From positions 1 through 5,560 of the forward strand of contig CALBZH010000244.1 of the NCBI GenBank assembly GCA_937889795.1: a stretch of 5,560 nt of DNA, read 5' to 3'. Under the pieces are notes generated by a model, which worked only from the letters and a program-made list of their open reading frames with translations, had not been told where the DNA came from and did no database searches. Of this stretch, positions 1 through 5,560 are shown one piece after another. The position numbers and the translations under genes were made by a program. The stretch is from an uncultured Syntrophobacteraceae bacterium (lineage in GTDB: Bacteria; Desulfobacterota; Syntrophobacteria; Syntrophobacterales; Syntrophobacteraceae). Position 1 is the first letter of the stretch; each line of letters begins with the position of its first letter.

Positions 1-277
1 TCTGATAATGGCTCAGCGCTTCCTCCGGAAGACCGCGGATCTCGTAGGCCAGCCCCAAATAGTATTGGATTTGGGGGTCCTTGGGACGCTTCTTTTCGGC
101 CATCCTCAAGTACTTGAGGGCTTGAGCCACATCGTTGGCGGCCAGATACTTCTCGCTGATGGATAGCAGCTGATCCGCGCCAAACTTGGATTCCGGGGTT
201 TGACCGGTCGTAGCACAGGACGTCGTCAGGAGGACGACCGCCATCCACAAGAGAGGAATGCGCTTTGAGCTCGACAT
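1..277 (-). CDS. TPR-repeat lipoprotein, PilF/PilW-like, 3' end cut by window edge
   Basis: Ninety-two codons are present, beginning at ATG 277-275 and running off the low edge. Residues 1-20 form a signal peptide: basic K5-R6, a hydrophobic stretch from about 7 to 17, then TTSC with Cys21 as the probable lipidated residue. The lipobox is imperfect (Thr instead of Leu/Val/Ile at -3). From about residue 34 two helix-pair repeats follow; the second contains YYLGLAYEIRGLPEEAL, a good tetratricopeptide (TPR) pattern, and the first contains AANDVAQALKYL before a Pro-containing turn. TPR lipoproteins of this type are usually outer-membrane scaffolds, for example PilF/PilW for type IV pilus secretin assembly; that role is inference only. 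The ATG overlaps the hisG stop by one base (TGATG), so it is probably translated by coupling from hisG. The family and lipoprotein nature are fairly secure, the specific function is not. Confidence 0.82.
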   Translation of the reverse strand, partial: MSSSKRIPLLWMAVVLLTTSCATTGQTPESKFGADQLLSISEKYLAANDVAQALKYLRMAEKKRPKDPQIQYYLGLAYEIRGLPEEALSHYQ

Positions 278-1149
278 CAGATCACCTTGTTCAAAGAGTA
301 CTCGATGATTCCTTCCGCCCCGCGCTTGATGAGCTGCGGGATCAAATCACGAACGACTCGTTTGTTCACCACCGTCTCAACCGAAAGCCAGTTGCTCTGA
401 TACAAATGAGCGACGGTGGGGGCATTCAGGCTGGGCAATATTTCCATGACGCCGTTGAGGCTGGGCTCGGAAACGTTCATCTTGAGGACCACAAGGTCTT
501 CGGCGCGGAGGGCCCCTTGCAGCAGGAGCGCCATCTGCTCGACCTTTTCCCGCTTCCACGGATCCGCCCAGGATTGGCGATTCATGATCAGCTGCGTGTT
601 GGACTGCATCAGCTCCTTGACGATGCGCAGCCCGTTCGCACGCATGGTGGTGCCCGTTTCCGTGACTTCCACGATGGCGTCGCAAAGGCCAGAGATGACC
701 TTCGCTTCGGTGGCCCCCCAGGAGAACTCCACCTGTACGTTCACGCCTTCCGCGGCAAAGTACCGCTTGGTGAAATTGACCAGCTCCGTGGAGATCTTCT
801 TGCCCTCGAGGTCCTTCACGTCGTGGACCGGCGAGTCGACGGGCACGGCCAGCACCCACCGGGCGGGGCGCTGACTGACCTTGGAGTAAATGAGGTCGGC
901 CACGACCACGACGTCCGAGTCGTTCTCCATGATCCAATCTTTGCCCGTGAGCCCCGCGTCAAAGGTGCCGTTTGCGACATAACGTGACATTTCTTGAGCG
1001 CGACAAATGGAGCAGCTGATCTCCTGGTCATTGATCTCTGGAAAATAGTTGCGGCTGGAGAGGGATATCCTCCAGCCGGACAGGCCAAACAAGCGGATCG
1101 TGGATTCCTGAAGGCTTCCCTTGGGGATGCCTAGCACAAGCTGATTCAC
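277..1149 (-). CDS. hisG: ATP phosphoribosyltransferase, long form (HisG)
   Basis: This enzyme catalyses the first step of histidine biosynthesis, joining ATP and PRPP to give phosphoribosyl-ATP, in the cytoplasm. The protein is 290 aa. The two-lobed catalytic part covers about residues 1-215, with [10 protein letters not shown] at 4-13, the [10 protein letters not shown] segment at 63-72, and the PRPP-binding signature [14 protein letters not shown] at 161-174. Residues from about 216 to 290 form the C-terminal ACT-like regulatory domain, ending in VVRDLIPQL (265-273) and [14 protein letters not shown] (277-290). This length and domain define the long form, which needs no HisZ partner and in known members is feedback-inhibited by histidine. 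The start is GTG 1149, which overlaps the hisI stop as GTGA and has a strong Shine-Dalgarno sequence upstream. The stop TGA shares one base with the next gene's ATG. Catalytic and regulatory domains both look intact. Confidence 0.97.
   Translation of the reverse strand: MNQLVLGIPKGSLQESTIRLFGLSGWRISLSSRNYFPEINDQEISCSICRAQEMSRYVANGTFDAGLTGKDWIMENDSDVVVVADLIYSKVSQRPARWVLAVPVDSPVHDVKDLEGKKISTELVNFTKRYFAAEGVNVQVEFSWGATEAKVISGLCDAIVEVTETGTTMRANGLRIVKELMQSNTQLIMNRQSWADPWKREKVEQMALLLQGALRAEDLVVLKMNVSEPSLNGVMEILPSLNAPTVAHLYQSNWLSVETVVNKRVVRDLIPQLIKRGAEGIIEYSLNKVI
280..288 (-). promoter_or_regulatory. Ribosome binding site of the TPR lipoprotein gene, inside hisG
   Basis: Reading the minus strand, AAGGTGATC lies just upstream of ATG 277. 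Its AGGTGATC part is complementary to the anti-Shine-Dalgarno end of 16S rRNA, with 7 nt between AAGG and the ATG. The same bases encode the last residues of HisG (K-V-I). This supports ATG 277 as the true start and coupling to hisG. Confidence 0.6.
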
Positions 1150-1520
1150 TTCTTGTAAACCTCCTTGGGATCGAAAATGGGTTGGCCGACGGTTTCAAAT
1201 TCTCCGTTGCGGCAGCGCCTGTAGAAGCAGCTCTCATGACCCGTGTGGCACGCGGCCCCGCCCACCTGCTCCACGCGGAGCAAGATGGTATCCAGATCGC
1301 AGTCGACCCAGACTTCTCGAACGAGCTGAACGTTGCCGGACTCTTCTCCCTTGCACCAGAGCTTCCCGCGGGAGCGGCTCCAGTAATGGGCCTTGCCGGT
1401 TTCGATCGTCTTGTCCCAGGCCAGCTCATTCATGTACGCGAGCATGAGCACCTTGCCGTCGGCGGCGCTTTGAGCTATCGCAGGTAGTAAGCCGTTTTGT
1501 TTACTAAAGTCAGGTTTCAA
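1146..1520 (-). CDS. hisI: Phosphoribosyl-AMP cyclohydrolase (HisI)
   Basis: This enzyme catalyses the third step of histidine biosynthesis, opening the adenine ring of phosphoribosyl-AMP. With the TTG start at 1520 the protein is 124 aa, beginning [17 protein letters not shown] as in typical HisI. The core carries VLMLAYMN (24-31), the [10 protein letters not shown] substrate loop (42-51), the Mg-binding VDCDLDT (72-78; Asp73, 75, 77) and CHTGHESCF (91-99). Cys74, Cys91 and Cys98 are the expected zinc ligands. There is no HisE (phosphoribosyl-ATP pyrophosphatase) domain after it, so this is the monofunctional form and HisE must be encoded elsewhere. The frame is open upstream to 1586, but the extra residues lie inside rlmN, lack family similarity and have no good start. 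A second in-frame TTG at 1526 is the alternative. The start overlaps the rlmN 3' end by 11 nt and the stop overlaps the hisG start (GTGA). Confidence 0.94.
   Translation of the reverse strand: MKPDFSKQNGLLPAIAQSAADGKVLMLAYMNELAWDKTIETGKAHYWSRSRGKLWCKGEESGNVQLVREVWVDCDLDTILLRVEQVGGAACHTGHESCFYRRCRNGEFETVGQPIFDPKEVYKK
1160..1166 (-). promoter_or_regulatory. Strong ribosome binding site of hisG
   Basis: The minus strand reads AAGGAGGT starting at 1166, a near-perfect Shine-Dalgarno sequence, 10 nt before GTG 1149. It lies inside the last codons of hisI. It fixes the GTG as the hisG start and suggests hisG can recruit ribosomes independently despite the 4-nt overlap with hisI. Confidence 0.75.
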
Positions 1521-2577
1521 TGTCAATGTTCCTCTCGTTCTTCCTTCCCGCCAGCTGGCCGCATGCGGCGCTGATATCGGCCCCACGGCTCTGACGGATC
1601 ATGGCGGTCAGCTGTGCGTTTTGGAGCACCTCCTGAAATTCCAGAACGCGCTCGTCCGGAGGTCGACCATAGTGGGCGCCCTCGTAGGGATTGAATGGGA
1701 TCAGGTTCACCTTGGCTCGCACACCGTGGAGCAGTCTGACCAACTGCTTGGCGTGCTTCGGACTGTCGTTCACGTCGCGGAGCAGCACCATTTCGAACGT
1801 GATCCGTTTCCGGGGTGCGAGCGGATAGGAGCGACATGCCTGGATCAGACTGTCGAGGGGATACGTCCGATTGATCGGCATGAGCTCGCTTCGCAGGGCG
1901 GCATCTGCCGCATGGAGGCTCACGGCCAGATTCACGGGGCTCTCCCGTCCCAGCTGAGCCATCCTTGGCACCACACCGGCCGTGGACAGCGTGATGCGTC
2001 GATGCGAAAATGCCAGTCCGTTGGGATCATTCAGGATCTGGATGGCCCGGAGCACCGCGTCATAGTTGGCGAGCGGCTCCCCCATGCCCATGAAGACGAG
2101 GTTTGTGACCCTCGCTTGTCCGTCGGGATCGGCGAGGACCTGGCACACCTGGTCCACGATCTCCGCAGCGCTCAGATTGCGCTTGAGACCCAGGGATCCC
2201 GTCAGGCAGAACCGACATCCCAGAGCGCATCCCACCTGACTCGATATGCAGAGCGTGAATCGGGGGGGATCCGGGATCCAAACGGATTCGATTCGGTGAC
2301 CGTCGTGAAGCTGAAAGAGATACTTCCGCGTTCCGTCGCTTGACTCCAGCCGCTCCACCATTTCCATGGCGTGCAGGTGCGTTCCGTGCTCCAGCTGAAC
2401 GCGGAACATGCGGCTGAGGTCGGAGCACTCCTCGTAGGACCGGACGCGCCTGACGTAAACGTTACGAAACAGCTGCCGGGCGCGGAACCGTCGCTCCCCG
2501 ATGCTCTCTACCCATCCCTCCAATTGGGGCAGGGTAAAATCTTTGACAAACACTCTTTCCACTGTGAATACAATCAA
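1510..2577 (-). CDS. rlmN: 23S rRNA (adenine2503-C2)/tRNA (adenine37-C2) methyltransferase RlmN
   Basis: This is a radical SAM enzyme that methylates C2 of A2503 in 23S rRNA and, in some bacteria, A37 of certain tRNAs. The protein is 355 aa, close to family length. The N-terminal RNA-binding region (about 12-100) has the typical [12 protein letters not shown] helix (30-41). The radical SAM cluster motif is GCALGCRFC (Cys117, Cys121, Cys124), preceded by conserved Cys110. [11 protein letters not shown] (163-173) is the SAM-binding GGE-like motif. [15 protein letters not shown] sequence occurs at 290-300. Cys339 in SAACGQL is the cysteine that forms the methyl-carrier adduct. All catalytic residues are present. 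The translation from TTG 2577 makes a TTGA overlap with the upstream stop, but its AAAGG is very close. In-frame GTG codons at 2562 and 2553 are plausible alternatives; the latter would give [15 protein letters not shown]. The C terminus overlaps hisI. Confidence 0.96.
   Translation of the reverse strand: MIVFTVERVFVKDFTLPQLEGWVESIGERRFRARQLFRNVYVRRVRSYEECSDLSRMFRVQLEHGTHLHAMEMVERLESSDGTRKYLFQLHDGHRIESVWIPDPPRFTLCISSQVGCALGCRFCLTGSLGLKRNLSAAEIVDQVCQVLADPDGQARVTNLVFMGMGEPLANYDAVLRAIQILNDPNGLAFSHRRITLSTAGVVPRMAQLGRESPVNLAVSLHAADAALRSELMPINRTYPLDSLIQACRSYPLAPRKRITFEMVLLRDVNDSPKHAKQLVRLLHGVRAKVNLIPFNPYEGAHYGRPPDERVLEFQEVLQNAQLTAMIRQSRGADISAACGQLAGRKNERNIDIET
1530..1536 (-). promoter_or_regulatory. 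Ribosome binding site deciding the hisI start
   Basis: The minus strand reads GAGAGGA from 1536 to 1530, inside the final codons of rlmN. It is 9 nt from TTG 1520 and only 3 nt from TTG 1526, so the spacing favours TTG 1520 as the hisI start. No ATG or GTG is available near the conserved beginning of the HisI domain. Confidence 0.5.
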
Positions 2578-3890
2578 ACCTTTCGAATCAGGTACTGGTC
2601 GTGAGTGCGATCCTGGAGATAAATCTTGTGGAATTCTTGGGGGTTGGCCGTATCAAACCAGCGGTAGCCCATCTCCTGGCATGTCTTGCACGCCTTCCGT
2701 GGAATGTGGATTGCCAGGATATGGTAGCGCTTATCGGTTCTCGAATCAATCTGCAGGACACCGCTGCACTCCCTACAGAGGCGAATTCGCTCGGTTTGCA
2801 GCTCCATAATGTTGTCGGTGTCATAGAAGATCTTGAGCTCACGCTCGTGCAGCTCCCCTTTTCTGTAAGCCTTCTCGCGCAGATCCGGCAGCTGCTTGCG
2901 CCATTCCAGGATCTCCCTGGCCGTCCGCTCAATATACCGAGTCGTGTCTTCGGACTGGCGGATCCTTTCGGGGTGGTAATCGGGCTCCCTCACCTGGCGG
3001 GTGTCCAGGCCCGCCATGGCCATGATGATGCCGACATTCACGTACGGCAGCGCCCCTTCGATGGAATACCCGCCTTCCAGAACCGCAATGTCGGGCTTCA
3101 GTCGGCGCGTGAGCTCCGCGTACCCTTGCGCCGAGAAGCACATGTTGGTGATGGGGTCTGTGTAATGGTTGTCCTGTCCGGCGGAATTGATGACAAGCTC
3201 CGGCTTGAATTCATCAAGGAGCGGCAGAACAACGGCGTCGAGAGCATGGAGAAACCCTTCCTCCGAAGTTCTGGGCGGAAGCGGAATGTTCACCGTGGCG
3301 CCGAGGGCCGTGGGGCCGCCCATTTCGTGCTGGAACCCCGAGCCAGGATAGAGCGTTCGTCCGTCCTGGTGGAGCGAGATGAACAGGGTGTCGGGATCGT
3401 GCCAGTAGATGTTCTGGGTTCCGTCGCCATGATGGCAGTCCGTGTCGACGATGGCCACCCGGTCGATGCCATAGGCTTCGCGCACATACTCCACCATGAT
3501 GGCCTCGATGTTGACGTTGCAAAACCCGCGAGCCCCGTGGACGACGCGCATGGCGTGGTGGCCGGGAGGGCGGACGAGAGCGAACCCCCGCTCGATGTTC
3601 TTCTCCATCAGTTGAATGGCGATGGTCTTCGCGCCTCCCGCGCTGATGAGGTGCGACTCCGTGACGACGCTCCATTCGTCGGGGGCACAGAAATGCACGC
3701 GTCGCAGATCCTGGATCGTCGCCAGGTCCGGCTTGAGCTCCACGATTCCATCGATGTCCAAAAGACCCTCTTCGAGAACCTGATCCTGAGTGTACAAGAG
3801 CCGTTCTTCCCGCTCGGGATGGGTGGGACTGATCGCCCAATCGAACGCCGGGAAGAAGACCAGGCCAGTTTTGTGCTGCGCTTGAATCAT
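2574..3890 (-). CDS. Histone deacetylase superfamily amidohydrolase with C-terminal double-CxxC tail
   Basis: This is a zinc-dependent deacetylase of the arginase/HDAC fold, 438 aa. Bacterial relatives remove acetyl or related acyl groups from lysines, polyamines or small molecules; the substrate here is unknown. Family marks in order are PTHPEREERL (22-31), RPPGHH (107-112, His111/His112 charge-relay pair), GFCNVN (122-127), DTDCHHGDGTQ (149-159), SAGQDNHYTDP (236-246) and LEGGYS (271-276). Expected zinc ligands are Asp151, His153 and Asp240, and the transition-state Tyr is Tyr275, so the active site appears complete. Beyond the catalytic domain (about residue 320) is a charged helical stretch, then CREC (372-375) and CKTC (401-404), 25 residues apart, resembling a zinc ribbon. 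ATG 3890 has AGGGGA (3901-3896) at 5-nt spacing. It lies 35 nt after the hyuA-like gene and overlaps rlmN by 4 nt. It could equally be annotated AcuC-like or acetylpolyamine amidohydrolase-like. Confidence 0.92.
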   Translation of the reverse strand: MIQAQHKTGLVFFPAFDWAISPTHPEREERLLYTQDQVLEEGLLDIDGIVELKPDLATIQDLRRVHFCAPDEWSVVTESHLISAGGAKTIAIQLMEKNIERGFALVRPPGHHAMRVVHGARGFCNVNIEAIMVEYVREAYGIDRVAIVDTDCHHGDGTQNIYWHDPDTLFISLHQDGRTLYPGSGFQHEMGGPTALGATVNIPLPPRTSEEGFLHALDAVVLPLLDEFKPELVINSAGQDNHYTDPITNMCFSAQGYAELTRRLKPDIAVLEGGYSIEGALPYVNVGIIMAMAGLDTRQVREPDYHPERIRQSEDTTRYIERTAREILEWRKQLPDLREKAYRKGELHERELKIFYDTDNIMELQTERIRLCRECSGVLQIDSRTDKRYHILAIHIPRKACKTCQEMGYRWFDTANPQEFHKIYLQDRTHDQYLIRKV

Positions 3891-3895
3891 GTGCT

Positions 3896-3901
3896 TCCCC
3901 T
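3896..3901 (-). promoter_or_regulatory. Ribosome binding site of the deacetylase gene
   Basis: The minus strand reads AGGGGA, 5 nt before ATG 3890, in the 35-nt gap after the hyuA-like gene. It supports this ATG, which also matches the usual distance to the conserved HPER motif. The gap shows no inverted repeat or T-run that would act as a terminator. Confidence 0.6.
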
Positions 3902-3925
3902 GGTAGAGGCGTGCCCGCCATCATG

Positions 3926-5511
3926 TCATGCTTGTGTGGAAAACGAATCCGGGAGCGGGCAAGTGTTGAAGATCGACCTGGCGACGGCTTCAAACTCCGG
4001 AATCAAGCCTGGCTTCACCTGCACCTTGACCCGAATGTTCCGTCCCGTCTTGTAGAAGTCGCGAACCATGTTGAATTGCGCCTGCTCGACCACCTCCATT
4101 TCCGGGTCGCTTTCCGGGGCGCCTTCCCGTTGCAGCCGCTTCCGCAGCAGACGGCATGCGAGCTCCACCGCGGCGTCCATGTCGAAATCGCGGTCAACCG
4201 GCTGGTGGAAGTCCTCTTCCGGAGCGGCACAGATCCCGCGCTCCGTATCGGCGAAGACGGTGATCTCGGAGGTCGATCGGGCAAGGGCTGCCCCGATGGC
4301 GTTGGCGACATGCCACCGGGGTACCACATGGACTTGGTGATCGGTCAGGGAAGCAAGTCGAAATGCGAAGAAGGGCGCCGGTCCTCCCAGGATCAGAATT
4401 TCGGTGGGCTTCACCTGGTATCCTTCGAGGAGCTCATGTACCGTGTAAACCGGCTTGCTGTTGATGTCCGCAATCATCACGGCCGCTGCATCCAGGATCT
4501 GACGGCAGGCACGATCGAAAATGGCCGAAGCCGCCTCCTCGACCGTCAGTCCCAACCGTTTGGCGATGGGGCGGATTCCTTCGCGGGAAGCCTCTGCGTC
4601 GCCGCCGGTTATTTTTCCCAAAGCGACGAGGGCATCTGTTGGCGTCGGGACATGACCTCCGAAAGCCATGGCCGGTCCCTCCCGCTCCGGGCCGACTTCA
4701 ATCTCGCCGGTCTCCGTGAGCCTTACGGCGCTGTCACCCCCCAGTCCGATGGACCGTGTCTTCAAGGCCCGGATGAGAGTCTTGTAGCTCCCCATTTCGA
4801 TGCCGAGCGGGTCCAGAAGCGGTGTCCCGTTGACCAGGACCGCCATGTCGGTCGTGGTGCCTCCGATATCGAGGACGAGCGTTTCCCGGTCTTTCGGCGC
4901 AAAGGGGAGGGATCCCATGACACTCGCGGCCGGTCCCGAGAGGATGGTCTGCCCGGGCGAGTCCAGCGAGGTCTCGAGGCCCATCGTGCCACCGTCAGCC
5001 TTCAGGACGTAAATGGGGACATTCAGTCCTCGCTGCTCGAGCGACTCCCGGACAGCGCTGAAGAATCGCTTGTACATGGGGTAGACCGCCGCATGAAGAT
5101 ACGCAGTCGCAATGCGCCTCGGGAAGCTCAAGTTGCCCGATAGCTGATGTCCCATCACGACATAGTCGAAATCCTCGCCGAGGATCTTCTTGATCTGGAG
5201 CTCGTGCTTGGGATTGCGGGCCGAGAATTTGCCGACGATGCCAACCTGCTGGATGGACTCCGCGCGAAGCCGCGATGCGACCGCTTCAATCTCCAGTGAG
5301 TCGATCGCCTGGATTTCCCTTCCGCGATGGTTGATGGACCCCGAGACGGCATAATAGTAGCCGTGCGTGCGGAACACTTCGGGGTCGATCCCTGGGCCGC
5401 TCGAGACAATCATTCCCGTCGTGGCGATCTTGTTCTCAACGATGGCATTCGTGGTGAGAGTGGTGCTGAGGACGACGCGGCTGATGGCCTCACGCGGTGC
5501 CTCCCGGGTCA
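3926..5511 (-). CDS. Hydantoinase/oxoprolinase family protein (HyuA-like), 5' end missing at adapter junction
   Basis: This is an ASKHA-fold ATPase-type protein related to the HyuA subunit of N-methylhydantoinases and to 5-oxoprolinase, which hydrolyse cyclic amides with ATP. About 527 genuine residues remain. STTLTTNA (5467-5444) corresponds to the family's HGTTxATNA motif near the N terminus; SGPAAS (4939-4922) and the phosphate-binding DIGGTTTD (4870-4847) follow, then GLGGDS where many relatives have GAGGGS. A later segment around ILILGGPAPFFAF is the C-terminal nucleotide-domain glycine motif. The N-terminal DxGGTFTD motif, usually about 50-60 residues before STTLTTNA, is absent because the real sequence stops at about 5511. 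The open frame continues to a GTG at 5545, but that part is sequencing adapter and is not protein. The stop is TGA 3928-3926. No HyuB-like subunit lies downstream; upstream is unknown. The exact substrate cannot be told from sequence. Confidence 0.9.
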
Positions 5512-5545
5512 AGATCGGAAGAGCACACGTCTGAACTCCAGTCAC
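5512..5545 (+). other. Illumina TruSeq adapter sequence (non-genomic contamination)
   Basis: The 34 bases match the constant part of the TruSeq indexed adapter, starting AGATCGGAAGAGC and continuing CACACGTCTGAACTCCAG then TCAC. The match is exact from memory. Its reverse complement, read in the hyuA frame, gives MTGVQTCALPI from a GTG at 5545. This is library adapter read-through that was not trimmed before assembly, so this contig end is artificial. The first A (5512) could be genomic or adapter, since the preceding base is also A. Confidence 0.98.
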
Positions 5546-5560
5546 GAGTGGATATCTCGT
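5546..5560 (+). other. TruSeq index barcode (GAGTGG, index 23) and start of adapter tail
   Basis: Directly after the adapter constant part comes GAGTGGAT (5546-5553), which I recognise as TruSeq index 23, and ATCTCGT (5554-5560), the beginning of the P7-side tail. The order constant part, 6-base index, AT, ATCTCGT is that of the commercial adapter, so no base after 5511/5512 should be annotated biologically. Confidence 0.93.

Noticed and set aside
265..987. Plus-strand open frame of 240 codons opposite hisG
   Set aside because: Shadow of hisG, whose catalytic and regulatory domains are both intact in the other strand.
1621..2343. Plus-strand open frame of 240 codons opposite rlmN
   Set aside because: Shadow of rlmN, which has all radical SAM and catalytic cysteines on the minus strand.
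3891..3925. Possible promoter or terminator in the 35-nt gap between the HyuA-like gene and the deacetylase
   Set aside because: The gap is too short for a full promoter plus leader, holds a Shine-Dalgarno sequence, and shows no hairpin with T-run.
2601..4055. Long plus-strand open frame of 484 codons opposite the deacetylase gene
   Set aside because: It is antisense to a protein with complete family motifs, resembles no family, and arises from codon bias in GC-rich DNA.
3911..5143. Plus-strand open frame of 410 codons opposite the HyuA-like gene
   Set aside because: Antisense shadow of a recognised gene, low-complexity charged translation without motifs, and it crosses the boundary between two real minus-strand genes.
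1..5511. CRISPR array, tRNA, rRNA, insertion sequence or riboswitch
   Set aside because: Nearly all bases are coding, no direct repeat array, transposase, terminal inverted repeats or RNA gene was seen by reading; small structured RNAs inside genes cannot be excluded without a search.
5513..5545. MTGVQTCALPI as a novel N-terminal targeting or binding peptide
   Set aside because: It is the reverse-complement translation of the TruSeq adapter, followed by the barcode; not a biological sequence.

Overview
The window is a compact, moderately GC-rich bacterial segment in which every gene is read from the minus strand, so transcription runs from high to low coordinates. In transcription order it holds: a hydantoinase/oxoprolinase (HyuA-like) protein whose 5' end is missing, a histone-deacetylase-superfamily amidohydrolase with a C-terminal double-CxxC tail, rlmN (radical SAM rRNA/tRNA adenine C2 methyltransferase), hisI (phosphoribosyl-AMP cyclohydrolase), hisG (long-form ATP phosphoribosyltransferase), and the first 92 codons of a TPR lipoprotein that runs off the low-coordinate edge. 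The long-form HisG, the separate HisI and the outer-membrane-type lipoprotein signal suggest a Gram-negative bacterium. A Desulfobacterota/deltaproteobacterial source is my best guess, but that is inference from gene content only.

The layout is very tight. The last four junctions are all overlaps (4, 11, 3 and 1 nt), and the only real gap is 35 nt, between hyuA and the deacetylase. No terminator or promoter is visible between genes. The set therefore looks like one operon with translational coupling. It mixes histidine biosynthesis (steps 1 and 3), RNA modification, a putative deacetylase/amidohydrolase and an envelope lipoprotein. The two his enzymes act in one pathway; the other members have no obvious single shared pathway.

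The most important observation is technical. The last 49 bases (5512-5560) are not genomic. They match the Illumina TruSeq indexed adapter, with a barcode that I recognise as index 23, plus the start of the adapter tail. The apparent start codon and the first 11 residues of the HyuA-like ORF (MTGVQTCALPI) are encoded by this adapter. Real sequence ends at about 5511 and the gene is 5'-truncated there. I found no convincing undescribed system. The most interesting biology is the deacetylase with the Cys4 tail and its placement between hyuA and rlmN.
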